A stretch of DNA of 64,000 nt from Aphanomyces cochlioides (taxonomy: Eukaryota; Oomycota; Saprolegniomycetes; Saprolegniales; Verrucalvaceae). The stretch covers positions 1,488,001-1,552,000 of the forward strand of contig JAHQRK010000007.1 of assembly GCA_019828595.1 (NCBI GenBank), read 5' to 3'. Below, piece by piece: positions 38,598 through 52,300 of the stretch. Under the pieces are notes generated by a model that saw only the letters and a list, made by a program, of their open reading frames with translations, was not told the origin of the DNA and searched no databases. The number at the start of each line of letters is the position of its first letter. Position 1 is the first letter of the stretch. Position numbers and translations under genes: made by a program.

Positions 38598-41500
38598 TTA
38601 CTTGTACATTGCGACATCTTCACGCCACTGCTCAAGTGCAATTGCAGTTGGCAACCATTCGTTCCACACTGCGCAAGTAATGTTTCGGCAAACCATGGCC
38701 TTTCTTCCCCAGAGGCCTCCGAACGAAGAGCCCATGCACCAAGTACACACTCTCCGAATGTCCATGAGGGTACTCTCATGGAGAACTTCTTTTGAATGCA
38801 GTGCTAGGTGACTTTGCTGGGGTTTAGACCGACAAGCGTCGCAGAAACCTCGGTGAATTCCACGCACGCGACAAATATGACAGTGTTGGCTTGTGTAGTA
38901 GGCGTCAATGCGCATAAGACGTCCTTGGCGGCTGCTGCTCGCCTTTTCGGCCTTTCGAGGTAGCGAGAGGTACCATTTTCGCACGTCAACGCCCATTAGA
39001 ATAGCTAAACGTTCAAAGCTTGGCAGCATCTAGAGCATGAGTTTAGTAGATAGATACATGAAGAAAACGAACTTGTTTCGTAATGTAATACTCAACGTTG
39101 ATCACATACGCGAGATTGTTAACCATTTCATCGGGGGAGACCACCAAATCCATCAAACGAGACCCAGGGGCTCCACGAACGACAACGTACGCAACGCGCT
39201 CGGCATAGCGGGGCTCAGCGCGGTGATCTTTGGTCATTGCTTTCTTGGCAACAAGAACTGCAGGTGGCCCCTGTCTACAAAATCTAAATGCGAGGTTGTT
39301 TGATACAAGACGCACCCGGCATAGGTTCCAAGGCACACTTCCTTGGCAAAAATGTAGTCATTCAGTGGAATCAAGTCGTTGTGCATTCGAGTCCAATATT
39401 CCTGCAAGTATTGCTTGCATTTTGAAAGATCTCGAGTGGTGAAAAGCATTCGAAGCCACTGACGCATCGGGCGTTGGACTACACCACACGAATCGCGACG
39501 TATCGTTTCAATACCTTTGGCATCGAGCTGGCCCTTGTCCTTCGGCGATTCAAACTTGAAGCCAACGTAGCGCTTCTTGGATACAAGAAACGATCCCATG
39601 TAGACTTTTTCAAGTTTCAAACACACAGGTCTACAGAAAAGAAGGAAAATTGGACGATAGTGACGAGGATTACTTTGGATTACGCGCTGTGACTTCCGTG
39701 GCGATTTCATTGCCGATACGCAATGCTTGCTCGAGCGTTCGTCCCTTCAGTTGCACAAATAGACTGTCGGTGTCGCCATAAACAACTTTAGCATGCCATG
39801 TCTCGTGGCTCTCGACGATTCGAATTGCAGCTTCCAGAGTCGTGCGACCACACTACAGCTGTGCTTCAGGTTGAGATGGCAGTCTCCAGAGTACGTGGAC
39901 AATCGAGTCGGCGACGTATGAATTCGGCATGCGGCCAGAAAAACTCGCTGACGTGTAGCCATACGTCACGTTGGCAATCATTTTCAAGGCGAGTTGTCGT
40001 GCATCCAGAACTCGAGTAAGTTGACGATTTGTTGTCTATCACTTTCAATCACAAAGCATTGTCAGAGCTAATGTTGTACCTGCTTCATTGCTTTTTTGAT
40101 CATGATTCGAGTCGACAGGATTTCCGATAAAACGAGTGGGATCACGCCTTCGCGTTGCTGTTTCGGGCAAAAGAGAGCTCCGTTTGGTGTGATAATTGTG
40201 TCTTTGCCTGATTGAGTCAAGCCCTGCAAAAGGAGATGAAGAGCCCGCAGTGGGAACATGCGCTACCGATGCATCCACGACATGATTTGAGACGACACCG
40301 AACGCCTTTTCAAACTCGTCGTCCATGCCATTTTTTAACCGGCCAAAGCAAGTTGAGTAACAAATATTGTAAGCAATCATCATCGATGGATACAAAGACT
40401 GAGGAGGCTTCAGATCGCTAAAGAGTTCATACAAACCTGAAAGTCAAGCACAACGACGGGATCTCCATAAAAAGCAGATAAAGGCTCCATGACAAGAGGA
40501 ATGCATTCCAAAGCCGGTTGCGCTGCAACTACACATCGCACCCTCAATATATCGACTTGGTCATGACGCCTCAACCTTGCTGTCGGTTCGGTGAGATCAT
40601 GATGTAATTCAGCCGTTTGGTCACTCGAATATTCACTGCTTCCACGCGGTATTGAGAACCTCGTGAGAGAACCGAATAGAAATCGATGCCAAACAAGCGG
40701 GCCATTTCACTAACCTCCATTTTGTTGCCTAGGCTTTCATTTGAATGACTCACCTTGTTCTAGTTATCAATTGCATCGAGTCCAAGAGCATTAAATTGAG
40801 CGTGGTTCTCAAAGCCAAGTATTCCAAAGTTCGCACGCGCACTGATCCGCCAAACTGGAACCATTGCGTAAGGGTTTGAAAAGAATACAACGGAATGCGT
40901 CGCTTCAAAACATTCGCCACCACAGATTCAAAAGTGTAGCGATTTAGTTTCAGCTACAGCAGATTCTTAAGGAATCATGGAGGTGTCATTTAACCTCAGA
41001 CCGAGCGCAACGCCATAAATTCAAGATATGTCGACCATGCATCCATATACCCGCTGCTTTTTTCATTCCCCAAACCGTTCCAATCTTTGGCGCAGACTCT
41101 ACAAGAGTCGTGAAGATTTCTATCCGTGTACAAAAAACCTGGAGCGCCTTCTTGAGGTGGAGACTCGTTCCGCGAGTCCATAGGCACCAAAGGCAAGCGT
41201 GAGAGTGTTTGGATCAAATTGACCTAGATCATTGATTGGAAGTCATATAGATTCAACAAATCGTACTGGTGGAGTCAATTGTGTCGCACGATCAACGAGG
41301 TACCCCCATGAAGCCTGCTGCACTTCAAAACCCACGAGAAAATCGGGATCCCAAGACAGAACAAGCGAATGCAGTGAGGTAAATAGCCCCTTTTCGTTGG
41401 TGACATACTTCACATTCACTGATTGATTGGCAACGAATAAGATCCCATCGGCAATGGGAGAGTCTGGATCGACAACAATCAAACCAACTTCAGACATGCA

Positions 41501-43817
41501 TTTGCCTTCGTTCGCTTCCACAGCATATGCCAAAGCAGTGACGGCGTCTTGAGCAGGATCTGGTAGAAGACTTCCTCGAGTGTTCACGTGTATTTCAAGC
41601 GACAGAATTGTGATATTTGATGTGTGAACGCTGCTTTGCACAACAGTATGCCCAATTTGGGTTTGGGTTACGCGCGGAGGTGCCTGTATGGTGTATTTTA
41701 TAGGTTGTTGATAGAAAAACCAACCTCCGATGACAAATTAGTCTGCTGCAACTCTGGAATAGTAGGCGGACCCCGCAGTGGTGTTCTAATTCGCCGAATT
41801 TTATGTCGAGGAGTTGGAGTGTTGATGGTCGGGAGTGAAGGGGGATTCCATTCTTTCAGGTGGGGAACACCTTGCTTCGGGAAATAGAATCGACGGCCAG
41901 CAAACACGACTGGCTTGTCAGGGACATCACTATCGCTACTATAATGAACCAGTGGCGTCTAGTCAGCATCGTTAGCCCTTGAATGTCAATTCGATGTCCG
42001 ACCGCATCACTCCAGCCACCATCCAACATCTCATGAAAAGATGGAGGATCGACTGCATATTGCCAAATTTTAGGTACATCGCGTTTGCTCGATTTTTGCG
42101 TAAATGAGAACCATTCAGTAGATTCCTGCTCCTCTTTCGGATGAAGATGTTCTTCTTCGACAGCGTTAAGCTCTTGAGGCGGTTCTGCATCAACTTCCCA
42201 CCACGGTCTCTCCTTGTTTTCTGCGACTTCCTCGAGATCTCGTTGAGACGCTAATATTGCTAAGCTATCTTCTTCGTCGTCGCCGTCGTCTGCTTCTCGC
42301 GTTTCAATATCTTCATGCTCAGGCTCAGCGATTCGTTCGTTCAACTTGGCTAAAAGAGCTAAAAGCTCGTTGGTTTCGATTTGCTGATGTTTATAGTCGT
42401 CAGGGATGGATCCATCGTCGAGCTGACTGTACGAGTACATTTCGCTTTCTGGCAGGTCATGGCTCGACGTTGACGTTGGCTACATTTTAAAGTCAAAAGG
42501 TGCGCAACGAATAAACTTACCGATGCTCGTTGTTCAGCTTGGACTCTTGCCAGGATTGTTTCGAATGATGCCCACATCTGTGCATTGAAATCTGACTGGG
42601 ATAGCGGTGAGTGCTCTCGTAGATCTTGTGGTGGTGTAGTATGTCGCTCGATACTAGGAAGCGCATGTGGTGTTGCTGCCAGTCCTGCCGCTTGGCGACG
42701 TAGCTTTTCCTCCTATGGCACACTGCAATATTCTCATGGACTTGAATGAAACTACCTCCCAAAGCGGAGCAAGAGATGGAACGTAGCATTGGCTCGACGT
42801 AGCAGCGGCAGCGGCTGAATTTAAAATGTTTTTGCACGAGACGTCAAGTTCCAGACTACAGACCGCAGTGCGAGCATTCCACATTGTACTTGATAAGACT
42901 GGAGCAGCCCGTCCTTCAAAGCTCGAGAGGCTGGTTGTAGCAAGCCAAACTTTATCTACGTAAAGATGAGTAACCATAGAGATTGATATCTGTACGTACG
43001 CTCCGCAGTCGAGAGATGCGATTGAGTTTGTGGCAACGGTGGACGGAACTAAGCATTAGTCACTGAATGAGTGGGGGAGTCGAGGTGAATTACCTTGTAC
43101 TTGTAGATGTGGAGGAAGTTCATGCCTTCGATGTGGTAGTCGGCAAAGACCTAGTGCAGAGACGATAAGCCAAGCTATGAATCGTCAAGAGTACCTGCAA
43201 GAGGTATGGAATATGCGCTTCGTACGGCTGAAAGACTCGCTGGGCAACCAAACCACTCTCAACGACTTGGACAATGCGGCTTGTCATGGCAGGATCGTAG
43301 AGGAACACTTTGATGAACAATTTCTCGGACGAGTGATAGCCATAAAACGGTATTCCTTTCACGACGACAAGCTACATGCAGTTCAGAGAAACATGTCGAG
43401 CAATTTTGTATTGCCTTAGCGATTGAAACGGTGTGCCTCTGGTTGGCAGCTTTGTCATTGACTTGCTGCGAGAGATTTTTCACGGCAGACTCGATATCTC
43501 GCGCCACTGTCGGGAGTAATTCGGCTAGCGCTTCACCCGTGTCAAACGCACGATCATTTTCACAGCGCATGTAGAAATAAGGATAGATCTACGTGCCATG
43601 TAAGATCGCTGATGACATTTGATGTTCGAACTCCATGGATGTGGACACAACACTTTTGTCCAGCTGGCGTTGCTCCAAAGATGCGCACGACAGGAACTTT
43701 GTAAGCGCGCTCATAGCTAGGACCTTCGATCAAGGATTCAATTGCGCGGCGAGGCAACGGCTTGGCCATGTAATAGTTGACATCTACCACCTCTACGCGA
43801 AGCGACTCGTCCTCCAT
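38598..43817 (-). CDS. REV3: DNA polymerase zeta catalytic subunit (multi-exon)
   Basis: The N-terminal part (from ATG 43817) has VPVVRIFGATPAGQKCC and IPFYGYH...KFQPYEAHIPYLLQ-like sequence (here RVFQPYEAHIPYLLQ), both REV3-type. Then follow an inactive-looking exonuclease region; motif A SLYPSMMIAYN (near 40400); the palm-region block YGYTSASFSGRMPN (near 39920); motif C YGDTDSLF (near 39775); VGFKFESP and KGIETIRRD; and VAYVVVRGAPGSRLMDLV. At the C-terminus are two Cys clusters (HCHICR...FCDAC and VCTWC...CRNITC), the second being the Fe-S CysB site for accessory subunits. Many short introns interrupt it; for example one ends so that DSIVH joins CGRTTLEAAI. The enzyme does translesion synthesis. 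Exact exon list not resolved. Confidence 0.9.
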
Positions 43818-44067
43818 GCTTGATTGGCAACTTGCGTATTCGTTTCCAAGGTGACAAAGATGACAATGACATTAAAGCAAAGAGTGCATAATCTATGGCA
43901 AGTCCATCGCATTCTCGAAGCACAGCATGGCATGAAGGTCTCTCTTCCAAGTGTCTGGCGGATGGAATGACAGTGAGTGAGACCTGCCGACTTGATGGCG
44001 ATCTGCAATCAATGAGAGTTGGTTGACTATATTTATATTTAGTAACGGCATCTGAGTCTCTCTTGTC

Positions 44068-46282
44068 ATGGGGGCGACGTTGTCTTCCCATAACTTAACC
44101 GATGAGCATTTACGAGTCTTGATCACAGAGTACACGAACCAGTCGCTGACGTTGGTCGAAGAATGCTGGCGCATCTTTGTCGATGTAACTCATTCGAAAC
44201 GATTCCTCTCGTTTGACCAATTCGACGAAGTTTTCGGCATGTTGGTCAAGGACAGCGAGCCGCATTTCCAGGTACGCTCACAGCGATAATCTGCATTCCT
44301 TACGTGTACGCAGCTCTTCGAGCAGTTTGTTGATGGCAAATCAGTCGCAAATGGTTACGAAGCGCTCACTGGGATCTGTTTAGCCCTCCGAGTCGATATA
44401 AAACGAAAGCTCCACTTTATCTTTCGCATGTATGTCAGCTCAGACCATGAGAACTGTACGCTCCTCGGACATGGAATAATCATCGTCATGCTGCGTCTGG
44501 TAGACATTCAAAGCAGCTTGAAAGTCGACATTTATCACGATTTGATCAACTCGATGACTCGGATGCTTCGGCTTTCACAGCCTCCTTCGTTAGATATCAC
44601 AAGCGCAATGGAGGTACTCATGTAGTATGTGATTAATGGCGCTAACATCTGTTTAGAATGCATTACGAGCAACCGACGATAGCAAGGAGTATGTTACACT
44701 GAAAGAAGCGATCGAGTACTCGTTGACACAGCCTTACGTGTGTGCATTCTTTGAAGAATTGCAAAGTATATTCACGGGTCTTGTCACGCGCGATAAAAGA
44801 GTCGATCTATTTCAAAATGAACTGATCCTGGACGATGATCTCGAATTATCAAGCGACTCTGCTGATGATTCTGAAATACTTTGGACAACTAAGGTACGAT
44901 ATTCTCATTGTCTAGCATCCAGACTGAAATGAAATAGATTTTAGACGTCGCTCGAAGCGCATTGGCAGCGGAAAATATTTACGAAATGGATGACGATATG
45001 CAATGCTTTCTTGCATTGAAGGAACTCCAGCTTCGCAAATTACCATTTGGGCTCGTATGTGAACGACATCGCAAGACAACATCAGGCGAACGTACTTACA
45101 TTGGCATTGTGAGCTACGAAACATTTGCGCGGTAAAAGACGTCTCCAATTTTGCACATGATTGGAGTATTCTAGATGCTTGCTATTAGTCATGCCGGCGC
45201 TCGATGTAAATTGGAAGATTACAGACTGTTGTGCTGTGAATATGTCCAAGATTTCGGACACTGAGTTGGCAGAGATGGAGCTTGAGATATCAGATGCAGG
45301 TCGAAGATTTGCATCCATGTCGCTGCGGGAAATGCTTCAACTGACTCAAGAGAGTTCAGAACTCTTGGACTCTCCGAAGAAACGATTAAGCTTGCACTTG
45401 GCATATGGCGACGATGCTGTATTCAATCTTGTTGATCGATTTACATCGAGTAAGGAAACGATGCAAGTCTTGTAATCTTATGTTACTAGCCGACTTTTAT
45501 GTTCCAGTGGCATACAGTCCCAAATATACGTCGCCAATTGTTGGTGTTCTCACTCCATTTGATGTCGTGCGGTTCATACTCGAAGATTTGTCTCTATTCA
45601 GTAACTTTATATCCTCATATCTGCTTGATGCCATTTATCGTAGATGGAAAGCAGTTTTGGCCGGTCTCAAAATTAGATTGCTTGTTCAAACCTTTGAAAA
45701 TGCGTCGTTCTGAAGTCAGTATGTACGAAAGCTTTCATTTACTTCAGACAAAGCATTTATCGAGTATTTTACTCCTGAATGAAAAGGACGAAGAATATTC
45801 AACCTTCGGGTATTTATTGAAACTTGATTAGCTCTCACTTATCCTAGATGGCACGATATCCTTGAGCTCGTTGAGGCATGGCCTTCGAAGCTGGCGTTCG
45901 TGGCAACTGTCAACATTTCTGTGGCGTTACCCCCAGCAATCACGCCAACAGTAAGCCTACCACACTTCAGCAACTTGGTTATTCCGATATGCCATGTCCT
46001 GAAAGTACGTACAGTATGATGCATCTCTGTGGTTAAAAGCATCCGTAGAACAAACCACCTTTGACAATTACCGCAGACGTATCTGTAGCTACAGCATTGA
46101 CGAAGTTTTATGAGAGTCGAGTTTCAAGGCTATATGTAGCTGGCGAGTCAAATAAAATATCCGGTATGACAATCACTGAGGATAAGAATACCATCCTAGG
46201 CTAGGTGTGCTTCGACTGGTGGATTTATTGCGCTTACTATTGAAGGAACAGAGGAGCTTAAGAAGACAACTTCGTAGATAAA
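44068..46282 (+). CDS. EF-hand-like / CBS-domain protein, possibly N-myristoylated
   Basis: The protein starts MGATLSS, a myristoylation-type N-terminus. The first exons resemble calcineurin-B/NCS-like EF-hand folds without clear Ca-binding loops (CWRIFVD..., FLSFDQFDEVFGML). A Ser/Asp-rich linker follows. The second half has two CBS-type segments: VAYSPKYTSPIVGVLTPFDV...FIL and RLYVAGESNKISG followed after an intron by VLRLVDLLRLLL. About eight short introns are needed, and I have not mapped all; the end at TAA 46280-46282 follows from splicing a 42-nt intron at about 46157-46202. CBS pairs usually bind adenosyl nucleotides. The combination suggests a membrane-linked sensor, by inference. 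Not a family I can name. Confidence 0.6.
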
Positions 46283-46890
46283 TTCGACCTATCTGTGAAT
46301 TCTGATTGTGGGATAAATCAACAAAGGAATCCACGTATGTGTATGTGGTCATCATGTCTTATATTCCATCGTAGAGTTCTGATGACATCAAGGCATTCTT
46401 CATATTGTACGTTAGTTTTGCTTTGTCTATAAACACCACGGAAATGTATTAGTTCATGAAAAATCAAGTGAGCTAGCTGCATCCTGGTCGTTATATATCG
46501 ATCCAGATGTCACTTTGCAAATTACACTTTAATGTCCTTTAGGAGCTTTAGTTCTCGTCGCCTTGAGGATAAAAACAACAATTTTTTTATGGGTGTTAAC
46601 CTTTGAATTACAAGGATACAATCTCGCATGATGGACTTCAACGACGTGACACGCTAGAGTTTCGAGATGTTGGTAAGTTTCAACTGGCAGTCATTGCCCC
46701 TAGTTTCAACGAGCTATCTGAGTTGAGCAAAAATTTTGAGGCCCACGAGATAGTTTGACTTGGCACTATCCGGTGTTGGATACATAAATCTTGAGTTTTC
46801 GTAACATATTCGAACTTTTTGGCAAAGCATCGAAAATGGAATAACAATGCTAAAAGGACGCAAAACCATTGTTGCTGGACTACGTTGTCA
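46283..46890. other. Intergenic region, no gene recognised
   Basis: About 600 bp A+T-rich between the CBS gene and the membrane-protein gene. It may include the promoter or 5' exons of the latter; nothing specific is seen. Confidence 0.35.
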
Positions 46891-48062
46891 TTGATGACCG
46901 ATGAAACATGGCATGTTGCTTGCTGTACTGACAATCAGCTCATTTGGTTATCATGGGTTATCACTCTTTCCCTTCTTGCCATTACCATGTACGGAAACTC
47001 GAAGCCATCTAGCTCTGAATTGTCCATAAGGTGGAGATTTCCTGTCCTATATCCTTTCAAGCTTTTGTACGCTCTAAATTAATAATTAGCTTGCTCAAAC
47101 TAACGTTGTTGTAGGGCCTACTTCACGCACGAAACATTCCGCTGCGCAGCCGTGGCATTCACATGCGGCAAAGTGTGTTCTATGACTTCAGTTGAACTGA
47201 ACCTGCCAAAATAGGTTGAGTCAATTGACATACATCCAGAGGAGGGATCGGAAACAACATTCACTGGAGGTTGCTCTTCTTTCGTGCATCTACTGGTATG
47301 TCGTACGTGGTCAAATTGGCAAAGACTATCCTGTAGGGTTATCTTGGCACTTTGGCCCTTGGAATTGCTTACATGATTTCAAGGTTCAAACCAATTCCAA
47401 ACGATTTCCTCAATTCGTTTTAGCATTTCCTTTATACCGAGTCTTATTAGCGCAGCTGTCATCGCAATGCTGCTAATTGGATTTGCCATTGTATCCAAGA
47501 CGCAATACATGCGTGTGATCAATCTGATGTCGATAACGACTGTTCTGGCCATCGTGCTTGCATCTTATCTCATTCATATTCCTTTTGTAAGCCGAGACGA
47601 CTCATTTCTGAACGTCACAAGGAGAGCAGGTATTGCAGCTTCTGGTGCTTTTCTGTGGCGTCATTCATATTCTTTTCTTTTTTGTCGATGCGTCCGACAA
47701 GTACCGAATCCACGCAAGGTATGTGGTAACTTTTGTTTCGTTTTTCTAACTTCCATAGCGACTATGTTACATTTGAAGACAAATATGGCTTTCCTGCTGT
47801 AGTAACAGGTGGACTGATTGTTGCGTTGAGCTATTTGGTGGTTGTGGGACTGGATATGACGCTAATGAGCCATGACAGCCCACTCTTACCCTCTATTTAT
47901 GTCATGAGCACATGGAGCAAATGCAGTTGCATTATCATGCTCTTTTCAGTTGTCATAACATTTTTGACGGCCTTGGTCAAGTGTTTAAGTATGTTTGGGT
48001 TTTTGAGCTGTTTCACTTATTACTCTATTAGATTGCATTACCTCGCAACATGCGTACACTAG
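46891..48062 (+). CDS. Multi-pass membrane protein, possibly Frag1/DRAM/Sfk1-like
   Basis: Several hydrophobic segments encoded in separate exons: LIWLSWVITLSLLAITM, LGTLALGIAYMI, LIGFAIVSKTQYMRVINLMS, TVLAIVLASYLIHI, VVTGGLIVALSYLVVVGLDM and CIIMLFSVVITFLTALV. The number and spacing (about six) fit the Frag1/DRAM/Sfk1 family of membrane proteins, but no diagnostic motif is clear, so the name is a guess. Intron positions and both ends are approximate. It is convergent with the dehydratase gene. Confidence 0.5.
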
Positions 48063-48090
48063 AGTGTAAACTGCTAAAGGAGCCATGGAC

Positions 48091-49131
48091 CTAGGCGTCT
48101 TTTGGTCGTTCGTGTTCTTGTTGTAACTGGTCTTGATAGTGCATCCTGTAAAATTCTTCAAAATCGCCTGCTTTGGCTTTCCGCCACCATATTTGATGGT
48201 CAATAAACCACTGCACTGTTTTCTTGACCGCTTGAGTTGACGAATACCTCGGACTCCACCCAAGAGCACGAATTTTATCAGAGTTCAGATTATAGCAGAG
48301 GTCATGGCCTGGTCGGTCTTGGACGTGACGAATTAACGTGCGCGGTTTGGCTAGAGTTGATAGAATAATTTCAGTCATTTCCATGTTTGTAATTGATTCT
48401 CCAGTTCCTACATTGTAAATTTCGCCGAAAACACCTTGGTGTAGAACTAGGTCCACTGCTCTACAGTGGTCTTCAACATATTGGTACTCTCGTCGCTGCA
48501 GGCCATTGCCATAGAGAGGCAGAGGTAAATTGTCGATTGCATTAGTTGTGAAGAGGGAAACAACTTTCTCAGGGTATTGGAAAGGGCCCACATTGTTGGA
48601 CCCGCGTGTAATTGTCACTTGGGAACCATAAGTTGTAAAGTATGACAGTACTATCAAATCAGCGCTTGCTTTGCTGGCGGCGTAGGGACTTCTGGGATCC
48701 AATTTATCAGTTTCTCGACTTGTTTGGCTGCCAACCATCTGTCCGTACACTTCATCCGTGCTGATTTGGTGAAATCGTAAATTATGCCGCCGTACGCACT
48801 CCAATAGTGCGCATGTGCCACCAACATTGGTTTCTATAAATCCTTGGGGATTTAAGATGGAGCGATCAACATGAGTTTCCGCTGCAAAGTTCACAATTGT
48901 GTCAATGTTGTGGGTTACAATCGCAGAGTCGACTGAAGCAGAGTCACAAATGTCGCCTTTGATAAATTGGAAACGAGAGTTATTCCAGGTCGCAGCCAAG
49001 TTGTCCAAGTTTCCAGAGTATGTTAGCTTGTCGTACACGATAATCTTATAATTCTCATGATGCTGAAGCATATAATGCACAAAATTGGAACCCATGAATC
49101 CAGCGCCTCCCGTGATCATAATCGCATGCAT
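48091..49131 (-). CDS. dTDP-glucose 4,6-dehydratase (NAD-dependent SDR)
   Basis: 346 aa, no intron. N-terminal Rossmann motif GGAGFMGS (residues 8-15); STDEVYG with the active-site Thr-Asp-Glu; the catalytic YxxxK in YAASKAS; and the RmlB-type stretch GSNNVGPFQYPEK. It converts dTDP-glucose (or UDP-glucose) to the 4-keto-6-deoxy sugar, the first step toward rhamnose. Full family length. It is divergent from RAD50 with 185 bp between starts. The intronless, bacterial-type sequence would fit acquisition from bacteria, but eukaryotic rhamnose pathways have similar enzymes. Confidence 0.92.
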   Translation of the reverse strand: MHAIMITGGAGFMGSNFVHYMLQHHENYKIIVYDKLTYSGNLDNLAATWNNSRFQFIKGDICDSASVDSAIVTHNIDTIVNFAAETHVDRSILNPQGFIETNVGGTCALLECVRRHNLRFHQISTDEVYGQMVGSQTSRETDKLDPRSPYAASKASADLIVLSYFTTYGSQVTITRGSNNVGPFQYPEKVVSLFTTNAIDNLPLPLYGNGLQRREYQYVEDHCRAVDLVLHQGVFGEIYNVGTGESITNMEMTEIILSTLAKPRTLIRHVQDRPGHDLCYNLNSDKIRALGWSPRYSSTQAVKKTVQWFIDHQIWWRKAKAGDFEEFYRMHYQDQLQQEHERPKDA

Positions 49132-49316
49132 ATTCAGCCTTCTGGTATCGCAAAGCTCGAAAGAACTGGTTTAAACCGGCAGATGCTTGATGCTTCAACA
49201 ATTTGTTCATGTTCATTCATTGTGGTAAAAATGGTCATATTTTTCATAAATTTTCCCAAATATTTTTCATATTTTTAAATTGTCCATCATTCGGAATATT
49301 TTCGCGGCATTCCAAA

Positions 49317-52300
49317 ATGTCGTCCATCGACAAGCTCTCTATCCGCGGCATTCGAAGCTTCAGCCCGGGACGAGAAGAAACGATTGACTTTAATCAACCT
49401 CTCACTGTGATCCTGGGTGCTAATGGTATTTCATCAATTATTATCGCATTCTATTGACGTTGCGAGTGTAGGGTGTGGAAAGACGACAATCATTGAATGC
49501 CTTAAAATTGCATGTACTGGCTTATTGCCACCTGGTGCCCGCTCAGGACAGTCATTTATCCATGATCCAAAGATTCGCGGGGATGTCGAAGTCAAAGGGA
49601 GCGTGCGTCTGCGTTTTACAAATCGTTCGGGTCAAGTTATGCTGGTTCAACGAACTTATCGCTTACAGCAAATGAAGAGTTCAACAAAATTTTCTGCAAT
49701 GGATGGTGTCGTTCGCATGATGAATGAACATGGCGAGAAAGTTAGTGTCAATCACAAGTGCAGTGAATTGGACAAGCATATCCCAGACTTGCTCGGTGTT
49801 TCAAGGGCGGTCTTGGAAAGTGTCATCTTTTGTCATCAAGAGGATTCAAATTGGCCATTGCAAGAAGGAGCTGTACTGAAAAAACGTTTCGATGATATTT
49901 TCGAGTCGGCAAGGTATACGAAAGCCTTAGAAGCTATCAAGAAGCTGAAAACCGATCGTGGCTCTCAAGCAAAAGATCTCAAACGTGATTTGGACATCAC
50001 CAACCAACATGTTAAACACGCTCATGAGCTCAAAGAACAACTAGAAAATAGAAAAACAAAAATGGAAGCTCTGAAGACAAATCAAAATGCAATGTCGGAC
50101 AACATTGACATCCTTGAACAGCAACTAGAAGAGAAAAGTCATGAGCTCGATCAAATCAAACAACTTCAAGCAGAGTTGGACGCAAGAAATCAAACCTTAT
50201 CGTTGAAATTGAGTGAAATTCAACAAAATTACCGCAACAATCCGGATTTTAAAGAGATGAGCGAATCCACGACGCAACTTAGCGAAATTCTATCTAGCTA
50301 CGGGGAGCTTGAATCAACAAATAAACGGCAAGTAGACAAAATAGTTGATCAAGAATTACGACTGTTGAGTGAGCAAAGAGAGATCAAGAAACGGGCTGAT
50401 GTTCTGAGTCAAGAAAAAGGCAAATTGCACAATGAACTTGAGACACAAAAGGTAGCAGTAAAAGCGCGGGCAGAAATGGCATGTGAAATGGGTCGAAAAC
50501 ACTCTTTTGGATCATTTCCGTCGCTGACAAAGACAGAAGAACTCTGGCATTTCTTGCAGCTGTTCGAAGACACCGTAGCCCAAAAAGCTGCTGCAGTTAA
50601 AAAATTGGAAAGCACTTTCCAAGCAAATGAAGATGAACTGACGTCAACCATGAGCATATTGTCTTCAAAAGTCCAGTTGACGAAAGATAAGATCAAAGAA
50701 AGGAAAGATCAACTTGAACAAATCAAAAGGAGAGAAGATGGCCTTGTCGCAATTATACAGGACAAAGGCTCAATCGAAAGTACTTCATCGTTACAACGCG
50801 AGTTAAGCGCATTGGACGAAAAATTGTTGGAACTTGAAGCCAAGTATCAAGAAGCCAAGGAGAACAGTCCAAGCTTGCAACTAACAAAAGATATTCAAGG
50901 TTTGGAGAAGGAGATGAACTCAATGAATTTTGACTTAAAAGCCCTTGAAAGCACTGTGAAGATCTTACGCGGATTTGAACGCGATCAATTGAACATTGAG
51001 CTCGTGCAAAATAGTATTAAGGCTCAGAAGCACACAGTCGAAGAGCGCCTGAAAGATCCTAAGATTGTTGAACTTTTAGGAAGATCGTCTACAGAATCAA
51101 CAATATCTAATGATCTGTCAACATTGGAAGAGTTGGTCAGAAGCCGCAAACTTACTTTGGAGGAATGTCGAAACGAGCTAAAACAGCTCCACGGTCGCAT
51201 AGCCGAATTAAACATCCAGAAAAAGCAAGAAGATAATTCAATTTCGAAGCTCCGTAAAGAAGTGGACCAACTTGAACAAGGGCCTATTCCCGAATTTCAG
51301 CAAATTTTGAATTCATTCCAGTTGAAACCTAAGACAGCAATTGCTCAGTTGGAAACATTATACATGGAATCGAAAGATAAAACTGCACTTCGAAAGAATG
51401 CTGTCACGTTCTTGAATACTTACAAGAAGAAGGGTGAAAAGGATAAGTGTTGCCCGCTTTGCAGTCGTAACATGACTGATGACGAGTTGGATGCTTTCTC
51501 CAAGTTTATCGCTGAAAAAATGGACGATTCCAAGAATCAAGAAAAACTACAAAAAGCTGAAAAATCTGAACGACAAGCCTTTGAAGTGTGGAAGCAAGCA
51601 GAGGAATTGATGCCATCATGGCTGAAGTACCAATCGATTCAATCCCAAATCCAATCCAAAAGCCAGCATTTGAATGACTTGTATGACCAACTTCGAATTC
51701 AAGAGCTGAATTTGAGCCAAGCGAAGCTCCTCGTTGATCAAAACGAAGCTGCTCATGAGCAATCTGTAGCTGGCTTGACGCATTTAGTGCAAGTTCAAAA
51801 GAGCCACGCAGAATTGCTGCGGGAAACTGAGCGACTCAAAGGATTACAGTCTGATCTGTCAAGTTCAATTTCAGAGCGATTGGGGGCAAACCCTCCGACC
51901 ATTGCACAAGCTCAAATCTCATTGGATAAGAAATTACTGGAAGGCAAGGACATCGAGAACAAACGAAATTCTAAAGTAAACGAGTTGAATGAAGCAGTAG
52001 CACTACAAAACCGTCTTCAAAGTGATTTGTACAAGTTAAAAGAAGAGAAGCAACGGCTACTGGAGAAAAATGTTGAGATCGAAAGAGCCAAAGAAGAACG
52101 TGAAGATTTGAGAGTAAAAAGACGCAAAGTTGAAGATGAAATTTCGCTTCTAAGCCGAGACTTGCCCGACCTAGAGCGTGATCTAACGCGAAAATCTCGA
52201 GACAAAGAGAGCAAACGCGAACAGAATAAAATGGCCCTAGAAGTAGCCAGGCAAGAGGTATCACTTTGCCAACAGAACTTAGCCAAAGCCAAACTGAAAC

